A stretch of DNA of 64,000 bases from Chlorobiaceae bacterium (GCA_013334925.1 JAAXWP010000001.1:62001-126000); one strand, 5' to 3'; shown: positions 40,710-51,196, counted from the stretch's first letter. Translations and numbers: made by a program. Notes: generated from the letters alone by a model not told the origin.

Positions 40710-40744
40710 CGCCGGGCGGCAGGTAATCAATAACGGGTTTCAAA

Positions 40745-41044
40745 ATGGAAGAACAACAAAAAGGCAACGCAGCAATGGCAAGTGGATCCGAAACGAGGGG
40801 CAGGAAGAAGAGCTGGTTGGGCAAAGTCGTCAGCGACAGCATGGACAAAGGCATTGTGGTCGCCGTTGAGCGCCGTGTGCAGCATCCTGTCTACAAGAAA
40901 TATTTCAAGAAGACCACCCGCCTTATGGCTCACGACGAAAAGAACGAGGCTGCAGTGGGCGATCTGGTCCGTGTGACCGAGTGCAGGCCACTCAGCAAGC
41001 GTAAGAGCTGCAGGCTTGTCGAAATCGTCGAAAAAGCCAAGTAA
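40745..41044 (+). CDS. rpsQ: 30S ribosomal protein S17
   Basis: S17 is a primary 16S binder of the OB-fold class. The core [78 protein letters not shown] is typical. At 99 residues it is a little long because of a polar N-terminal extension; a second ATG at 40775 could be the true start, preceded by aaagg. I keep the first by default. Confidence 0.92.
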   Translation: MEEQQKGNAAMASGSETRGRKKSWLGKVVSDSMDKGIVVAVERRVQHPVYKKYFKKTTRLMAHDEKNEAAVGDLVRVTECRPLSKRKSCRLVEIVEKAK

Positions 41045-41080
41045 CAGGGTTTACTATCACTTTAAAGGGGTTAATGCAGG

Positions 41081-41449
41081 ATGATCCAGAAAGAGACTAA
41101 TCTGGTTGTTGCCGATAATAGCGGAGCGAAGAAGGTTCGTTGTATTCACGTGTTCGGTGGTACCGGAAGGCGTTATGCCGCGCTCGGCGATCAGATCATG
41201 GTATCGGTCAAGGCTGCGGTTCCTGGCGGCGTCGTTAAGAAGAAAGATGTCTGCAAGGCCGTTGTCGTCCGCTGCGTCAAGGAGCAGAAAAGGAAAGACG
41301 GCTCCTATATCAGGTTTGATGAAAATGCTGTCGTGTTGCTGAATGCTCAGGGCGAGCCGAGAGGTACCCGTATTTTCGGGCCTGTCGCACGCGAGCTTCG
41401 CGACAAGCGGTATATGAAGATTGTGTCACTCGCTCCTGAAGTTCTCTAA
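41081..41449 (+). CDS. rplN: 50S ribosomal protein L14
   Basis: L14 bridges to the small subunit and binds RsfS. The 122 residues are fully conserved ([85 protein letters not shown]). It is followed 11 bases later by a tRNA gene, before rplX. Confidence 0.97.
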   Translation: MIQKETNLVVADNSGAKKVRCIHVFGGTGRRYAALGDQIMVSVKAAVPGGVVKKKDVCKAVVVRCVKEQKRKDGSYIRFDENAVVLLNAQGEPRGTRIFGPVARELRDKRYMKIVSLAPEVL

Positions 41450-41460
41450 GGAGCGGACAA

Positions 41461-41533
41461 GCGGGAGTAACTCAGCTGGTAGAGTCACAGCCTTCCAAGC
41501 TGTTGGTCGCGGGTTCGAGTCCCGTCTCCCGCT
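41461..41533 (+). tRNA. tRNA-Gly (TCC)
   Basis: A 73-base tRNA with a perfect 7-bp acceptor stem (gcgggag / ctcccgc), D stem actc/gagt, anticodon stem acagc/gctgt around the loop cttccaa with anticodon TCC, and T arm gcggg-ttcgagt-cccgt (one wobble pair). The CCA end is not encoded. It lies inside the ribosomal protein operon between rplN (11 bases before) and rplX (32 bases after), in the same orientation, so the tRNA must be cut from the long mRNA. Confidence 0.97.
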
Positions 41534-41565
41534 CTGGTTTATGAATATTATCATACAGGTCAACC

Positions 41566-41808
41566 ATGAAAGCAGGCATTAAAAAGATCAAGCTCCACGT
41601 CAAGAAGAATGATTCGGTTGTCGTCATCAGCGGTAACGACAGGGGCAAGAGTGGCAAGGTTCTGAAAGTGTTCCCACAGAAGGGCCGCGTCATTGTGGAA
41701 GGTGTGAACATCAGGAAGCGTCATATGCGCCCGACCCAGTCGAGCCCTCAGGGTTCGATCATCGAGCGCGAGTTCCCGATTCACGCATCGAATGTCAAGA
41801 AGAGCTGA
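41566..41808 (+). CDS. rplX: 50S ribosomal protein L24
   Basis: L24 is a KOW-domain protein that starts 50S assembly. The 80 residues contain [45 protein letters not shown]. At 80 residues it is shorter than the E. coli form (104), as in several other phyla. It is the first coding gene after the tRNA. Confidence 0.94.
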   Translation: MKAGIKKIKLHVKKNDSVVVISGNDRGKSGKVLKVFPQKGRVIVEGVNIRKRHMRPTQSSPQGSIIEREFPIHASNVKKS

Positions 41809-41871
41809 CAGTAAGCAAACAAACAATGGCAGGGTGACCAAGACCACCCTGGTAAAAGGATAAAGGAAGAG

Positions 41872-42459
41872 ATGTCGAAAAAAGTAGAAAATGCCCAGCA
41901 GGAGCCCGCAATGCCTGCTCGCCTCGAAGTACACTACAGGGAGAATGTTCTCCCCAAGCTCATGGAGCGCTTCAAATACAAGAATGTCATGATGGTTCCC
42001 CGCCTCGAGAAGATCTCGGTGAACATCGGTGTCGGTGAAGCCGCCTCCGAGCCGAAGCTCCTCGAAACCGCGATGCAGGAACTCGGTCAGATCACCGGTC
42101 AGAAGCCGCAGGTTCGCAAGGCCAAGAAGGCTATCTCGAACTTCAAGCTTCGCGAGGGTCAGGCTATCGGCTGCCGCGTTACCCTTCGTGGGAAAATCAT
42201 GTTCGAATTCATGGACCGCTTCGTTTCGGTCGCCGTACCGAGAATCAGGGATTTCAAAGGCCTGAGCGATACGAGCTTCGATGGTCGTGGCAACTACAAC
42301 GCCGGCATCAGGGAGCAGATCATTTTCCCGGAAATCGACATTGACAAGGTTCCGCGGATCAATGGCATGGATATCAGTTTTGTCACGTCTGCCAACACTG
42401 ACGAAGAGGCTTACGAGCTTCTCGCACAGCTCGGCATGCCGTTCAAGAAGAAGAACTAA
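41872..42459 (+). CDS. rplE: 50S ribosomal protein L5
   Basis: L5 binds 5S rRNA and touches S13 and P-site tRNA. The 195 residues have a polar N-terminal extension ([17 protein letters not shown]) before the core [49 protein letters not shown] and [35 protein letters not shown]. aggaagag sits close before the ATG. Confidence 0.96.
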   Translation: MSKKVENAQQEPAMPARLEVHYRENVLPKLMERFKYKNVMMVPRLEKISVNIGVGEAASEPKLLETAMQELGQITGQKPQVRKAKKAISNFKLREGQAIGCRVTLRGKIMFEFMDRFVSVAVPRIRDFKGLSDTSFDGRGNYNAGIREQIIFPEIDIDKVPRINGMDISFVTSANTDEEAYELLAQLGMPFKKKN

Positions 42460-42480
42460 TCACCTTTATCACAGACCAAG

Positions 42481-42750
42481 ATGGCAAGGAAAAGCATCAT
42501 AGCACGAAACGAAAAGAGGAAGAAGCTTGTCGAAAAGTATGCAGCAAAGCGTGAAGAGCTGAAGGCCGCCGGTGATTACCAGGCACTTGCACAGCTTCCG
42601 CGTGACAGCTCTGCGACCAGGGTTCGCAACCGTTGCGTTCTGACCGGCCGTGGGCGTGGCAACTACGAGAAGTTTGGCCTCTGCCGTCACATGTTCCGCA
42701 AACTGGCGCTGGAAGGCAAACTTCCCGGTGTCAGGAAAGCGAGCTGGTAA
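42481..42750 (+). CDS. rpsN: 30S ribosomal protein S14, zinc-free form
   Basis: S14 helps assemble the 30S head. The 89 residues are the long form without the CXXC zinc knuckle ([39 protein letters not shown]). No second, zinc-binding copy is visible in the window. Confidence 0.95.
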   Translation: MARKSIIARNEKRKKLVEKYAAKREELKAAGDYQALAQLPRDSSATRVRNRCVLTGRGRGNYEKFGLCRHMFRKLALEGKLPGVRKASW

Positions 42751-42813
42751 GCCGCCTTCCCGGTACGATTATAAAGATGTCTGTTCATACACGAATGTAA
42801 CCAACTGTTAGCC

Positions 42814-43209
42814 ATGCCTGTAACGGATTCCATAGCCGATTTCATCACCCGGATCAGAAATGCCGGAAGTGCTAAAAACAAGACGACCGATATTCCGTAT
42901 TCACAGCTCAGGGAGAATCTCTCAAAGCTGCTTCTCGACAAAGGGTATATCAAGAACTACACGGTGATTACCTCCGAGCAGTTCCCCTTCATCCGCATCG
43001 ACCTGAAGTATACTGCTGAAGGCCAGCATGCCATCAAGGAGATCACCAGGGTCAGCAAACCTGGCCGCAGGGTCTACGACGGCAAGGATATCAAGAGGTA
43101 TCTCGGCGGTCTCGGTCTGTACATCCTTTCGACCTCGAAAGGCATCCTCACCGACAAGGAAGCTCGCGAGCAGAATGTCGGCGGTGAAGTGCTGTTCCGT
43201 ATTTATTAA
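42814..43209 (+). CDS. rpsH: 30S ribosomal protein S8
   Basis: S8 is a primary 16S binder and the usual repressor of the spc operon. The 131 residues begin [27 protein letters not shown] and end [31 protein letters not shown], the conserved RNA-contact region. Confidence 0.96.
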   Translation: MPVTDSIADFITRIRNAGSAKNKTTDIPYSQLRENLSKLLLDKGYIKNYTVITSEQFPFIRIDLKYTAEGQHAIKEITRVSKPGRRVYDGKDIKRYLGGLGLYILSTSKGILTDKEAREQNVGGEVLFRIY

Positions 43210-43235
43210 TCATAAGCCAAGAGCATCAGTATACC

Positions 43236-43775
43236 ATGTCAAGAATAGGAAAAATGCCAATCAGGCTTGCTGATCAGGCTAAGGTCGAGGTGAAGGACAA
43301 TATGATCAGCGTCACTGGCCCAAAAGGAGCTCTCACCCAGGCCATGTGCGATGAAGTTACCATTTCAGTTGCCGATGGTGTCGTGACGGTCCAGAGGATC
43401 GACGACAGCAAGAGGTCCAGGGCGATGCACGGCCTGTACCGCATGCTGGTGAACAACATGATCGAGGGTGTGACCAAAGGTTTCACCAGGAAGCTCGAGA
43501 TCACCGGTGTCGGTTATCGCGCAGAGCTGAAGGGCGACCTTCTTGCGCTTACCCTCGGGTACTCACACATGATCTACTTCCAGGTCCCAAGCGAGATCAA
43601 AATCGAGGTACCGGATCCGGTTACCGTTCTTGTCAGTGGTATCGACAAGGCGCTTGTTGGCCAGATCGCCGCAAAGATCCGTTCGTTCAGGAAGCCTGAA
43701 CCGTATCGCGGCAAGGGTATCAAGTACGCAGGTGAGGTCATCCGTCGCAAGGAAGGCAAGGCTGCTGGTAAGTAA
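43236..43775 (+). CDS. rplF: 50S ribosomal protein L6
   Basis: L6 sits at the GTPase-associated centre. The 179 residues include MSRIGKMPIRLADQAKVEV, MHGLYRMLVNNMIEGVTKGFTRKLEITGVGYRAEL and the C-terminal EPYRGKGIKYAGEVIRRKEGKAAGK. Confidence 0.96.
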   Translation: MSRIGKMPIRLADQAKVEVKDNMISVTGPKGALTQAMCDEVTISVADGVVTVQRIDDSKRSRAMHGLYRMLVNNMIEGVTKGFTRKLEITGVGYRAELKGDLLALTLGYSHMIYFQVPSEIKIEVPDPVTVLVSGIDKALVGQIAAKIRSFRKPEPYRGKGIKYAGEVIRRKEGKAAGK

Positions 43776-43831
43776 CCGGCGCTCCTGCACCATAAAAAAG
43801 AAAGGTAACAACATTTACAGGGTTAGAGATA

Positions 43832-44191
43832 ATGAGCCAAATCGATAAAGCTGCACGCAGGCTGAAAATCAAGGCACGCAGCAGGGCCAGCGTTTACGGC
43901 ACCGAGGCAAGGCCGAGGCTTTGCATTTTCAGGAGCCTGTCCCAGATCTATGCACAGTTGATCGACGATGACAAGGGCAAGACCATTCTGTCGGCATCGA
44001 CGATGTCGAAAGACAGTGCCGGATTGACCGGAACCAAGTGCGAAGTCAGCGCCATGGTAGGCAAGATGCTTGCCGAGAAGGCCCTCGCACAGGGCATCAC
44101 CACTGTCGTCTTCGACAGGAACGGATTCCGCTACCACGGTCGCATCAAGGCTCTGGCCGATGGTGCTCGTGAAGCCGGACTGATCTTTTAA
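43832..44191 (+). CDS. rplR: 50S ribosomal protein L18
   Basis: L18 binds 5S rRNA with L5. The 119 residues contain [48 protein letters not shown] and [28 protein letters not shown], typical of the family. Confidence 0.95.
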   Translation: MSQIDKAARRLKIKARSRASVYGTEARPRLCIFRSLSQIYAQLIDDDKGKTILSASTMSKDSAGLTGTKCEVSAMVGKMLAEKALAQGITTVVFDRNGFRYHGRIKALADGAREAGLIF

Positions 44192-44212
44192 AACTTTTCA
44201 AAGAGAAAGTAC

Positions 44213-44731
44213 ATGTCGAAAAAATCTGCCAGGAATATCAAGCCCGGTGAGTTGAATCTGAAAGAGAAGCTGGTGCATATCAACAGGACCGCAAAAGTGG
44301 TCAAGGGCGGTAAGCGCTTTGGCTTCAATGCGATCGTTGTTGTCGGCGACAAGGATGGTCACGTTGGATACGGGCTCGGAAAAGCAAACGAAGTTCAGGA
44401 CGCAATCGCAAAGGGCGTCGAAGACGGCAAGAAGAACGTTATCAAGGTGCCGATCGTGAAGGGAACCATCCCGCACCCGATCGTCGCGAAATATGGCTCC
44501 GCCAAAGTTCTGATGAAGCCGGCAACCCCCGGTACCGGTCTTATCGCCGGTGGCGCGGTCAGGGCCGTTCTCGAAATGGCTGGCATTCACGACATCCTCA
44601 CCAAGTCTCTCGGTTCGTCTAACCCGCATAACGTGGTCAAGGCAGCCATCAAGGGGCTCCAGAGCATTTCCGATGCGAACGATGTCGCAGAGCGTCGTTC
44701 CAAGAGCCTGAAAGAGGTCTTTGAAAGCTAA
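44213..44731 (+). CDS. rpsE: 30S ribosomal protein S5
   Basis: S5 lines the mRNA entry side and affects decoding accuracy. The 172 residues show [54 protein letters not shown], and [38 protein letters not shown], the conserved two-domain fold. Confidence 0.96.
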   Translation: MSKKSARNIKPGELNLKEKLVHINRTAKVVKGGKRFGFNAIVVVGDKDGHVGYGLGKANEVQDAIAKGVEDGKKNVIKVPIVKGTIPHPIVAKYGSAKVLMKPATPGTGLIAGGAVRAVLEMAGIHDILTKSLGSSNPHNVVKAAIKGLQSISDANDVAERRSKSLKEVFES

Positions 44732-44748
44732 AAAGGAGAATGGTGATC

Positions 44749-44934
44749 ATGAGTGAGAAAACGATCAAAGTAACGCAGGTGCGCAGCGTAATCGGCGGCA
44801 CCAAAAAGCAGAAAGCGACGATCAAGGCTCTTGGCCTCGGCCGCCCGAACCACAAGGTTGAACTCAAGGACAATGCCTGCATCCGCGGTCAGATCCGAGT
44901 TGTTCAGCACCTGGTGAAGGTTGAGGAGCAGTAA
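44749..44934 (+). CDS. rpmD: 50S ribosomal protein L30
   Basis: L30 is a small 50S protein with the core IKVTQVRSVIGGTKKQKATIKALGLGRPNHKVELKDNACIRGQIRVVQHLVKVEE. Two in-frame ATGs exist. The first (44740) lies right next to the aaggag motif, leaving almost no spacing, so I choose the second at 44749, which has about 10 bases of spacing. The product has 61 residues. Confidence 0.93.
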   Translation: MSEKTIKVTQVRSVIGGTKKQKATIKALGLGRPNHKVELKDNACIRGQIRVVQHLVKVEEQ

Positions 44935-44968
44935 CAAGTATTCATAAAAGCAAGTCGGGAATCTAACC

Positions 44969-45523
44969 ATGGATTTAAGTTCACTTCGTCCTGCCAAGGG
45001 TGCAGTCAAAAACAGGAAGCGCGTCGGACGCGGCCCCGGTTCAGGCAATGGCACCACCGCCGGCAAGGGCAACAAGGGACAGCAGTCGAGGAGCGGTTAC
45101 CAGCGCCCACAGATTGAGGGCGGCCAGATGCCGATCTACAGAAGGCTCCCAAAATTTGGTTTCACCCCTCCGAACAGGAAGTCGGTGACCAGCGTCAACG
45201 TTTCGCAGATCCAGCAGTGGATCGATAAGGGTCTGGTGAGCGAAGAGATCAGCATCATCGACCTCAAGCATCTCTGCAACGCCAGCAACCAGGATTTCTT
45301 CAAGGTTCTGGGCAATGGCGAGCTTTCAGCCGCAGTGACCATCACGGCTCATTTCTTCAGCAAGACCGCTGAAGAGAAGATCACGAAAGCCGGTGGCAAA
45401 ACCGTTCAGGCCTTCCGTACGCTGGAAGAGGCTTCGAAGGTCAATGGGCTGCCGCTCGAGGAAGCTCTGCTGAAGCCGAAAGCGAAAGTGGTGAAGAACG
45501 TCAAGAAAAAGGTCAAGCCGTAA
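44969..45523 (+). CDS. rplO: 50S ribosomal protein L15
   Basis: L15 is a late-assembly 50S protein. The 184 residues show LSSLRPAKGAVKNRKRVGRGPGSGNGTTAGKGNKGQQSRSGYQ and YRRLPKFGFTPPN. It is somewhat long because of a lysine-rich C-terminus (LLKPKAKVVKNVKKKVKP). It immediately precedes secY. Confidence 0.95.
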   Translation: MDLSSLRPAKGAVKNRKRVGRGPGSGNGTTAGKGNKGQQSRSGYQRPQIEGGQMPIYRRLPKFGFTPPNRKSVTSVNVSQIQQWIDKGLVSEEISIIDLKHLCNASNQDFFKVLGNGELSAAVTITAHFFSKTAEEKITKAGGKTVQAFRTLEEASKVNGLPLEEALLKPKAKVVKNVKKKVKP

Positions 45524-45538
45524 AAAGACTGAGGTGTC

Positions 45539-46867
45539 ATGAAGCTTACTGAGAGTATTAGGAATATCAATAAAATTCCGGAGTTACGGCAGCGGATCCT
45601 CTATACCCTCCTGCTTCTGTTCATCTACAGGCTCGGATCGCATATTACCATTCCGGGAGTGGACGCAGCTGCGGTGGCAGGTGCGACCTCTTCCCACGCG
45701 AATGATCTTTTCGGTCTGTTTGACCTGTTTGTCGGCGGCGCGTTTGCACGCGCCTCCATCTTTTCCCTCGGTATCATGCCCTACATTTCGGCATCGATCA
45801 TCGTGCAGTTGCTGGGAGCGGTAACGCCCTATGTCCAGAAACTGCAGAAAGAGGGTGAAGAGGGACGACAGAAAATCAATCAGTATACCAGGTACGGCAC
45901 CATTCTGGTCGCCGCCCTTCAGGCGTGGGGCGTCAGCGTCAGCCTGTCAAGTCCTTCATCGTTCGGGAAGGTCGTGGTACCGGAGCCCGGATTTTTATTC
46001 TCACTGACCAGTATTTTCATCCTGACATCGAGCACGGTATTTGTCATGTGGCTTGGCGAACGGATAACCGAGCGCGGTATCGGCAACGGTATCTCTCTGA
46101 TCATCATGATCGGTATCATTGCACGCTTTCCGCAATCGCTCGTCGCTGAACTTCGATCAGTGTCTCTCGGCAGCAAGAACTGGATCGTCGAGATTATGAT
46201 TCTCGCGGTCATGGTCAGCATCGTCGCATTTGTCATCATTCTTACCGTCGGTACCCGAAGGATTCCGGTCCAGCACGCCAAGCGAGTTGTTGGCCGCAAG
46301 GTATACGGTGGCGGTACGCAGTACATCCCGATGAGGATCAACACTGCCGGCGTCATGCCGATCATTTTCGCCCAGTCCATCATGTTTCTGCCCAGCACCT
46401 TTCTTTCGTTCTTCCCTGAGAACGAGGTGATGCAGAAGATCGCTGCGGCACTTGCTTATGATTCATGGTGGTATGCGGTCATCTTCGGTTCGATGATCGT
46501 GTTCTTCACCTATTTCTATACAGCAATCGCATTCAATCCGAAAGAGGTTGCCGATACCATGCGGCGCCAGGGTGGTTTCATTCCCGGCATCAGGCCAGGC
46601 AAGAGCACCGCGGATTTTATTGACAATATCCTGACCAGGATCACGCTTCCAGGTGCGGTATCACTGGCGATCATCGCGATCCTGCCGACATTCCTCACCA
46701 AGTTTGGCAACGTGACACCAGGCTTTGCCCAGTTCTTCGGCGGCACCAGTCTGCTGATCATTGTCAGTGTCGGTCTGGATACGCTTCAGCAGGTTGAAAG
46801 TCACCTGATGATGCGACATTACGACGGATTCATGAAGACGGCCAAATCAAGAGGCCGCCAGGGATGA
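45539..46867 (+). CDS. secY: Sec translocon channel subunit SecY
   Basis: SecY is the ten-span pore of the protein-export channel. The 442 residues match. Marks are RILYTLLLLFIYRLGSHITIPGVD, SIFSLGIMPYISASIIVQLL, ITERGIGNGISLIIM, RRIPVQHAKRVVGRKVYGGGTQYIPMRINTAGVMPIIFAQS and ADTMRRQGGFIPGIRPGK. GAGG precedes the start. It lies 15 bases after rplO and is followed by map, not by adk. Confidence 0.97.
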   Translation: MKLTESIRNINKIPELRQRILYTLLLLFIYRLGSHITIPGVDAAAVAGATSSHANDLFGLFDLFVGGAFARASIFSLGIMPYISASIIVQLLGAVTPYVQKLQKEGEEGRQKINQYTRYGTILVAALQAWGVSVSLSSPSSFGKVVVPEPGFLFSLTSIFILTSSTVFVMWLGERITERGIGNGISLIIMIGIIARFPQSLVAELRSVSLGSKNWIVEIMILAVMVSIVAFVIILTVGTRRIPVQHAKRVVGRKVYGGGTQYIPMRINTAGVMPIIFAQSIMFLPSTFLSFFPENEVMQKIAAALAYDSWWYAVIFGSMIVFFTYFYTAIAFNPKEVADTMRRQGGFIPGIRPGKSTADFIDNILTRITLPGAVSLAIIAILPTFLTKFGNVTPGFAQFFGGTSLLIIVSVGLDTLQQVESHLMMRHYDGFMKTAKSRGRQG

Positions 46868-46880
46868 GAAAGGTAACGGC

Positions 46881-47672
46881 ATGATCACGATAAAGAGCGA
46901 AAGAGAAATAGATCTTATGCGGGAATCCGGAGCCCTTGTGGCACGGGTTCTCGACATGCTTCAGGACGAAATCGTTCCGGGCATGTCAACCAGACGGATG
47001 GACGAGCTTGCCGAGCAGTTCATCAGGGACAATCATGGTGTTCCAAGTTTTCTCAACTACGTACCCAAAGGCGAAGTCGGCGTTACCCCTTACCCTGCCA
47101 CACTCTGTGTCTCGATTAACGAGGAGGTCGTACATGGCGTACCGAGTGCAAGGCGCATCGTACGTGAAGGTGACATCGTCTCGGTTGATTGCGGTGTCTA
47201 TATGGGCGGGTATCATGGTGATGCGGCCAGGACCTTTGTGCTGGGTGAGATTCCGGCTGAAGTCCAGAAGCTGGTAGACGTCACCCGTGAGTGCCTCGAC
47301 CTTGGCATAGCACAGGCAATCACCGGAAACCGCCTCGGAGATGTCTCGTCAGCCATTGAAACACATGCGCGTTCCTTCGGCTTCAGCGTCATTGAAAACA
47401 TGGTCGGTCATGGCATTGGCAGCGAACTGCACGAAGATCCTGCAGTTCCGAATTACGGAAGAGCGCATTCCGGCGTCAAGCTTCGCACCGGCATGGCCCT
47501 TGCCATCGAGCCAATGATCGCGCTTGGTCGTTCGAGGAGAGCTGTCAGCAAACGTGGCGCCTGGGTTGCCGTGACCGAAGATGGCAAGCCGTCGGCACAT
47601 TTCGAACATACGATCGTTGTCAGGGAAGGTGCCGCGGAGGTGCTGACCCGTTCTCAGTCAGGCAAAGCCTGA
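46881..47672 (+). CDS. map: type I methionine aminopeptidase
   Basis: It removes the N-terminal methionine from nascent proteins. The 263 residues carry the metal ligands in [16 protein letters not shown] (two Asp), [20 protein letters not shown] (His), AIEPM (Glu) and HFEHTIVV (Glu). It starts 13 bases after secY with AAAGG upstream. Confidence 0.95.
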   Translation: MITIKSEREIDLMRESGALVARVLDMLQDEIVPGMSTRRMDELAEQFIRDNHGVPSFLNYVPKGEVGVTPYPATLCVSINEEVVHGVPSARRIVREGDIVSVDCGVYMGGYHGDAARTFVLGEIPAEVQKLVDVTRECLDLGIAQAITGNRLGDVSSAIETHARSFGFSVIENMVGHGIGSELHEDPAVPNYGRAHSGVKLRTGMALAIEPMIALGRSRRAVSKRGAWVAVTEDGKPSAHFEHTIVVREGAAEVLTRSQSGKA

Positions 47673-47706
47673 AACATACCAACCACCAGCAAAGCGGAGA
47701 GCTACA

Positions 47707-47925
47707 TTGGCTAAGGAAGAATCAATCGAAGTAGAAGGCGAAATTCTTGAAGCGTTACCTAATGCGCAGTTCAGGGTAAAGCTTGAAAACGGACTCGAGG
47801 TGCTGGCCCACGTGTCCGGTAAGATCAGGATGCACTATATCCGTATCCTGCCAGGTGATAAAGTCAAAGTTCAGATATCGCCCTATGACCTTTCAAAAGG
47901 GCGAATTACGTATCGATACAAGTAA
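47707..47925 (+). CDS. infA: translation initiation factor IF-1
   Basis: IF-1 blocks the A-site during initiation. It starts at TTG 47707 with cggagag upstream and has 72 residues of the S1/OB fold: [71 protein letters not shown]. The weak start codon is notable for so abundant a factor. Confidence 0.96.
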   Translation: MAKEESIEVEGEILEALPNAQFRVKLENGLEVLAHVSGKIRMHYIRILPGDKVKVQISPYDLSKGRITYRYK

Positions 47926-48035
47926 GAAAGTCAAAATATATTCAACATCCGGTTGATTATTAGAAAGGTATTTATTACATTACATGCCTTTTCATATTTT
48001 GGACTGACCGGACAATCATAGCGTGTGGGGTTACC

Positions 48036-48152
48036 ATGAAAATTTTTTCGTCTATCAAAAAACGTTGCGAGCACTGCAGGATTATCAAGCGCAAAGGTAA
48101 AAGATTTGTGATCTGCAAGGTGAATCCAAGCCATAAGCAGCGCCAGGGGTGA
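48036..48152 (+). CDS. rpmJ: 50S ribosomal protein L36
   Basis: This 38-residue gene is shorter than many ORF cut-offs. The product is [20 protein letters not shown] followed by [18 protein letters not shown], with the zinc ligands Cys11, Cys14, Cys27 and His33 of the zinc-binding form. GGGG lies 5 bases before the ATG. It sits in the standard place between infA and rpsM. Confidence 0.96.
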   Translation: MKIFSSIKKRCEHCRIIKRKGKRFVICKVNPSHKQRQG

Positions 48153-48186
48153 TCATCGGAACAAACAACAGACTTGAGAAAAACAT

Positions 48187-48564
48187 ATGAGGTTAGCTGG
48201 TGTAAATTTGCCATTGAACAAGCATGTCGTCATCGCACTGACGTATGTTTATGGTATCGGGAAAAAATCTGCTGAAGACATCCTGCAGAGGGCTGGTATT
48301 GCACAGACCAAGAAGGTATCGGAACTCAGCGATGAAGAGGCACATGCTATCAGGGAGATTGTCGGCAGCGACTATACAGTCGAAGGTCAGGCCCGAGGCG
48401 AGCAGCAGCTTGCCATCAAGCGTCTGATGGATATCGGTTGCTACAGGGGTCTTCGCCACAGGAGATCGCTCCCGGTCCGCGGTCAGCGTACCTCGACGAA
48501 CGCACGTACCAGGAAAGGTAAGCGTAAGACGGTCGCAGGCAAGAAGAAGGCTACCAAGAAGTAG
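48187..48564 (+). CDS. rpsM: 30S ribosomal protein S13
   Basis: S13 contacts P-site tRNA and the 50S bridge. The 125 residues include [70 protein letters not shown]. Confidence 0.96.
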   Translation: MRLAGVNLPLNKHVVIALTYVYGIGKKSAEDILQRAGIAQTKKVSELSDEEAHAIREIVGSDYTVEGQARGEQQLAIKRLMDIGCYRGLRHRRSLPVRGQRTSTNARTRKGKRKTVAGKKKATKK

Positions 48565-48611
48565 TGATCCGAGTAATTCAGCAATAAGAGAGATAAACTA
48601 GCGACAGACTC

Positions 48612-48995
48612 ATGGCAACAGCGAGCAGGAAAAAAAAGAAAGTTAAGGTTACGCCTGAAGGTACCGTCCATATCAAGGCGTCGTTCAACAACGTCATGGT
48701 GACGATTACCGATACGCTCGGCAATACGGTTTCATGGTCCAGTGCCGGCAAGAACGGCTTCAAGGGTTCCAAGAAGAACACTCCTTATGCCTCACAGGTG
48801 ACATCCGAAGCGGCAGCCAAGGAAGCATACGACCTCGGTATGCGCCACGTCGATGTGTTCATCAAAGGCCCGGGCGCCGGTCGTGATGCCGCCATCAGGG
48901 CCCTCCAGGGTGTCGGTCTCGAAGTGAAGACGATCCGCGACATCACTCCGCTTCCGCACAACGGTTGCAGGCCGCCCAAGCGCAGAAGGGTCTGA
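48612..48995 (+). CDS. rpsK: 30S ribosomal protein S11
   Basis: S11 lines the 30S platform near the mRNA exit. The 127 residues have the conserved [46 protein letters not shown] and the end [18 protein letters not shown]. Confidence 0.96.
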   Translation: MATASRKKKKVKVTPEGTVHIKASFNNVMVTITDTLGNTVSWSSAGKNGFKGSKKNTPYASQVTSEAAAKEAYDLGMRHVDVFIKGPGAGRDAAIRALQGVGLEVKTIRDITPLPHNGCRPPKRRRV

Positions 48996-49032
48996 CGGTT
49001 AATATCAAGAATTATCAATTGAAGCAATTGCT

Positions 49033-49644
49033 ATGGCACGATTCAGAGGCTCAATTACCAAGGTTTCTCGCAGGTTAGGGATAGCTCTTTCTCCGAAAGC
49101 TGAAAAATATCTCGAAAGACGCCCGTACGCTCCTGGCGAACACGGACAGTCCCGCAAAGGCAAAGTGTCGGAATACGCACTGCAGCTCCGTGAGAAGCAG
49201 AAGATGAAATACCTGTACGGTATTCTCGAAAAGCAGTTCAGGACCTACTACAGGAAAGCGGTCGCCCAGCGTGGTGTTACCGGCGACAACCTGGTGAAGC
49301 TTCTCGAAAGGCGCTTTGACAACGTAGTCTACCGCTGCGGTTTCTCTCCGTCGCGCGCAGGCTCTCGTCAGCTCGTTTCGCACGGTCACCTGCTTATCAA
49401 CGGCAAGAAAGTGAACATCCCTTCGTACCTCGTTTCTCCTGGTGATGTGATCGAGTTCAGGCAGAAGAGCCGCAACCTCGATGCTGTCGCTGATTCCCTG
49501 AACAAGGTGTCTGAAGCAAGGATTCCTGCATGGATCCAGGTTGACAAGGCGAACAGGAAAGCTGTATTCCTTGCAATTCCGGAGCGTGAGGCCGTACAGG
49601 AGCCTTACAACGAACAGCTGGTTGTCGAGTTGTACTCCAAGTGA
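49033..49644 (+). CDS. rpsD: 30S ribosomal protein S4
   Basis: S4 nucleates 30S assembly and often represses the alpha operon. The 203 residues contain [52 protein letters not shown] and the S4 RNA-binding domain RLDNVVYR-like stretch ([46 protein letters not shown]). Confidence 0.96.
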   Translation: MARFRGSITKVSRRLGIALSPKAEKYLERRPYAPGEHGQSRKGKVSEYALQLREKQKMKYLYGILEKQFRTYYRKAVAQRGVTGDNLVKLLERRFDNVVYRCGFSPSRAGSRQLVSHGHLLINGKKVNIPSYLVSPGDVIEFRQKSRNLDAVADSLNKVSEARIPAWIQVDKANRKAVFLAIPEREAVQEPYNEQLVVELYSK

Positions 49645-49679
49645 TAGTTATTTCTGAGAATCCTTAAGGTATCAAGACT

Positions 49680-50666
49680 ATGATATATCAGATGCAGATG
49701 CCTGCCAAGATTGAAGTTGATGAAGCAACCCACACTGGCAGCTTCGGGCGATTCATTGCCCAGCCGCTGGAGAGGGGATATGGAGTTACGCTTGGCAATG
49801 CCATGAGAAGGGTTCTGCTTGCCTCTCTCCCTGGTACGGCTATCACCGGTATCAAGATAGACGGCGTTTTTCACGAGTTTTCCACGATTGACGGTGTCCG
49901 CGAGGATGTTCCCGAGATCGTCCTGAACCTGAAGAAGGTTCGTTTCAAGTCGAACTGCAAGCGCAGCTGCAAGACGACTCTGACCCTCTCCGGCCCCAAA
50001 GAGTTCATGGCTGGCGATATTATCGCTCACGAAGGTGAGTTCGAGGTTCTCAACAAGGATCTTCACATCGCCACCGTCAATTCAGAGGCCACCGTGACGA
50101 TCGATATCTACATCGGCAGGGGACGTGGTTACGTGCCAGCCGAAGAGAACCGCAGCGAAGGAATGCCGATCGGCTTCATCGCTCTTGACTCGATCTTCAC
50201 ACCGATCAAGAACGTCAAGTTCACCGTCGAGAACACCCGCGTGGGTCAGCGCACCGACTACGAGAAGATGATTCTCGATGTCGAAACCGATGGCTCGATC
50301 ACTCCGGACGACTCGATCAGTCTCGCCGGCAGGGTCATCAACGAGCATTTTACGTTTTTTGCCAACTTCTCTCCGACCGAGGAAGAGTTCTCGGAAGAAG
50401 AGTACAAGCAGCTCGACGACGAGTTCGAGAGCATGCGCAAGCTTCTGCAGACCAAGATCGAGGATCTCGACCTGTCTGTTCGCTCGCACAACTGCCTCAG
50501 GCTTGCCGAAATCGATACCCTTGGTGACCTCGTCTCCAGAAGGGAAGATGAACTGCTGAACTACAAGAACTTCGGCAAGAAATCGCTGACAGAACTGAAA
50601 GAACAGCTTGAGAAGTTCAACCTCAAGTTCGGGATGGACATCACCCGGTACCAGATGAAGGGTTGA
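49680..50666 (+). CDS. rpoA: RNA polymerase alpha subunit
   Basis: RpoA dimerises to start RNA polymerase assembly and contacts UP elements and activators. The 328 residues hold the N-terminal domain ([57 protein letters not shown]) and the C-terminal domain ([48 protein letters not shown]). Confidence 0.97.
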   Translation: MIYQMQMPAKIEVDEATHTGSFGRFIAQPLERGYGVTLGNAMRRVLLASLPGTAITGIKIDGVFHEFSTIDGVREDVPEIVLNLKKVRFKSNCKRSCKTTLTLSGPKEFMAGDIIAHEGEFEVLNKDLHIATVNSEATVTIDIYIGRGRGYVPAEENRSEGMPIGFIALDSIFTPIKNVKFTVENTRVGQRTDYEKMILDVETDGSITPDDSISLAGRVINEHFTFFANFSPTEEEFSEEEYKQLDDEFESMRKLLQTKIEDLDLSVRSHNCLRLAEIDTLGDLVSRREDELLNYKNFGKKSLTELKEQLEKFNLKFGMDITRYQMKG

Positions 50667-50713
50667 AGCAGGCAAATTGTTTTTATTGAATCGATAAGAG
50701 CGGAACACAAAAC

Positions 50714-51184
50714 ATGCGTAAAGTTAAGCCAGCAAGGAAACTTGGGAGAACGGCCGCCCATAGAAAAGCAACTCTGTCGAACCTTTCGACCCAGCTGCTT
50801 ATCCACAAGCGTATCGAGACCACCGAGGCTAAGGCCAAGGAAACTCGCAAGGTTGTAGAAAAAATCATCACCAAGGCGAGGAAAGGTACCGTCCACGCCC
50901 AGCGCGAAATCTTCGGTCAGCTTCGTGACAAGGAAGCCGTGCGTGCCCTCTTCGAAGAAATTGTTGGCCGTGTTGGTGACCGCAACGGTGGTTACACCCG
51001 CATCATCAAGCTTGTCCCGCGTTTTGGCGATGCAGCCAAGATGGCCGTGATCGAGCTGGTCGACTATGCAGAAGCACCGTCGGCAGTGCAGAAGAGCACA
51101 AAGCAGGATCGTGCAAAGCGCGTCAAAGGTTCCAGGAAAGCCGAAGAGGCTGGAAAAGGACCGGAAGAGAACGCCGCCGAGTAA
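50714..51184 (+). CDS. rplQ: 50S ribosomal protein L17
   Basis: L17 lies near the tunnel exit. The core ([76 protein letters not shown]) is standard. The 156 residues include a Lys/Glu/Ala tail ([27 protein letters not shown]) not present in E. coli L17. It ends the superoperon. Confidence 0.95.
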   Translation: MRKVKPARKLGRTAAHRKATLSNLSTQLLIHKRIETTEAKAKETRKVVEKIITKARKGTVHAQREIFGQLRDKEAVRALFEEIVGRVGDRNGGYTRIIKLVPRFGDAAKMAVIELVDYAEAPSAVQKSTKQDRAKRVKGSRKAEEAGKGPEENAAE

Positions 51185-51196
51185 CCCTCCCGTATA

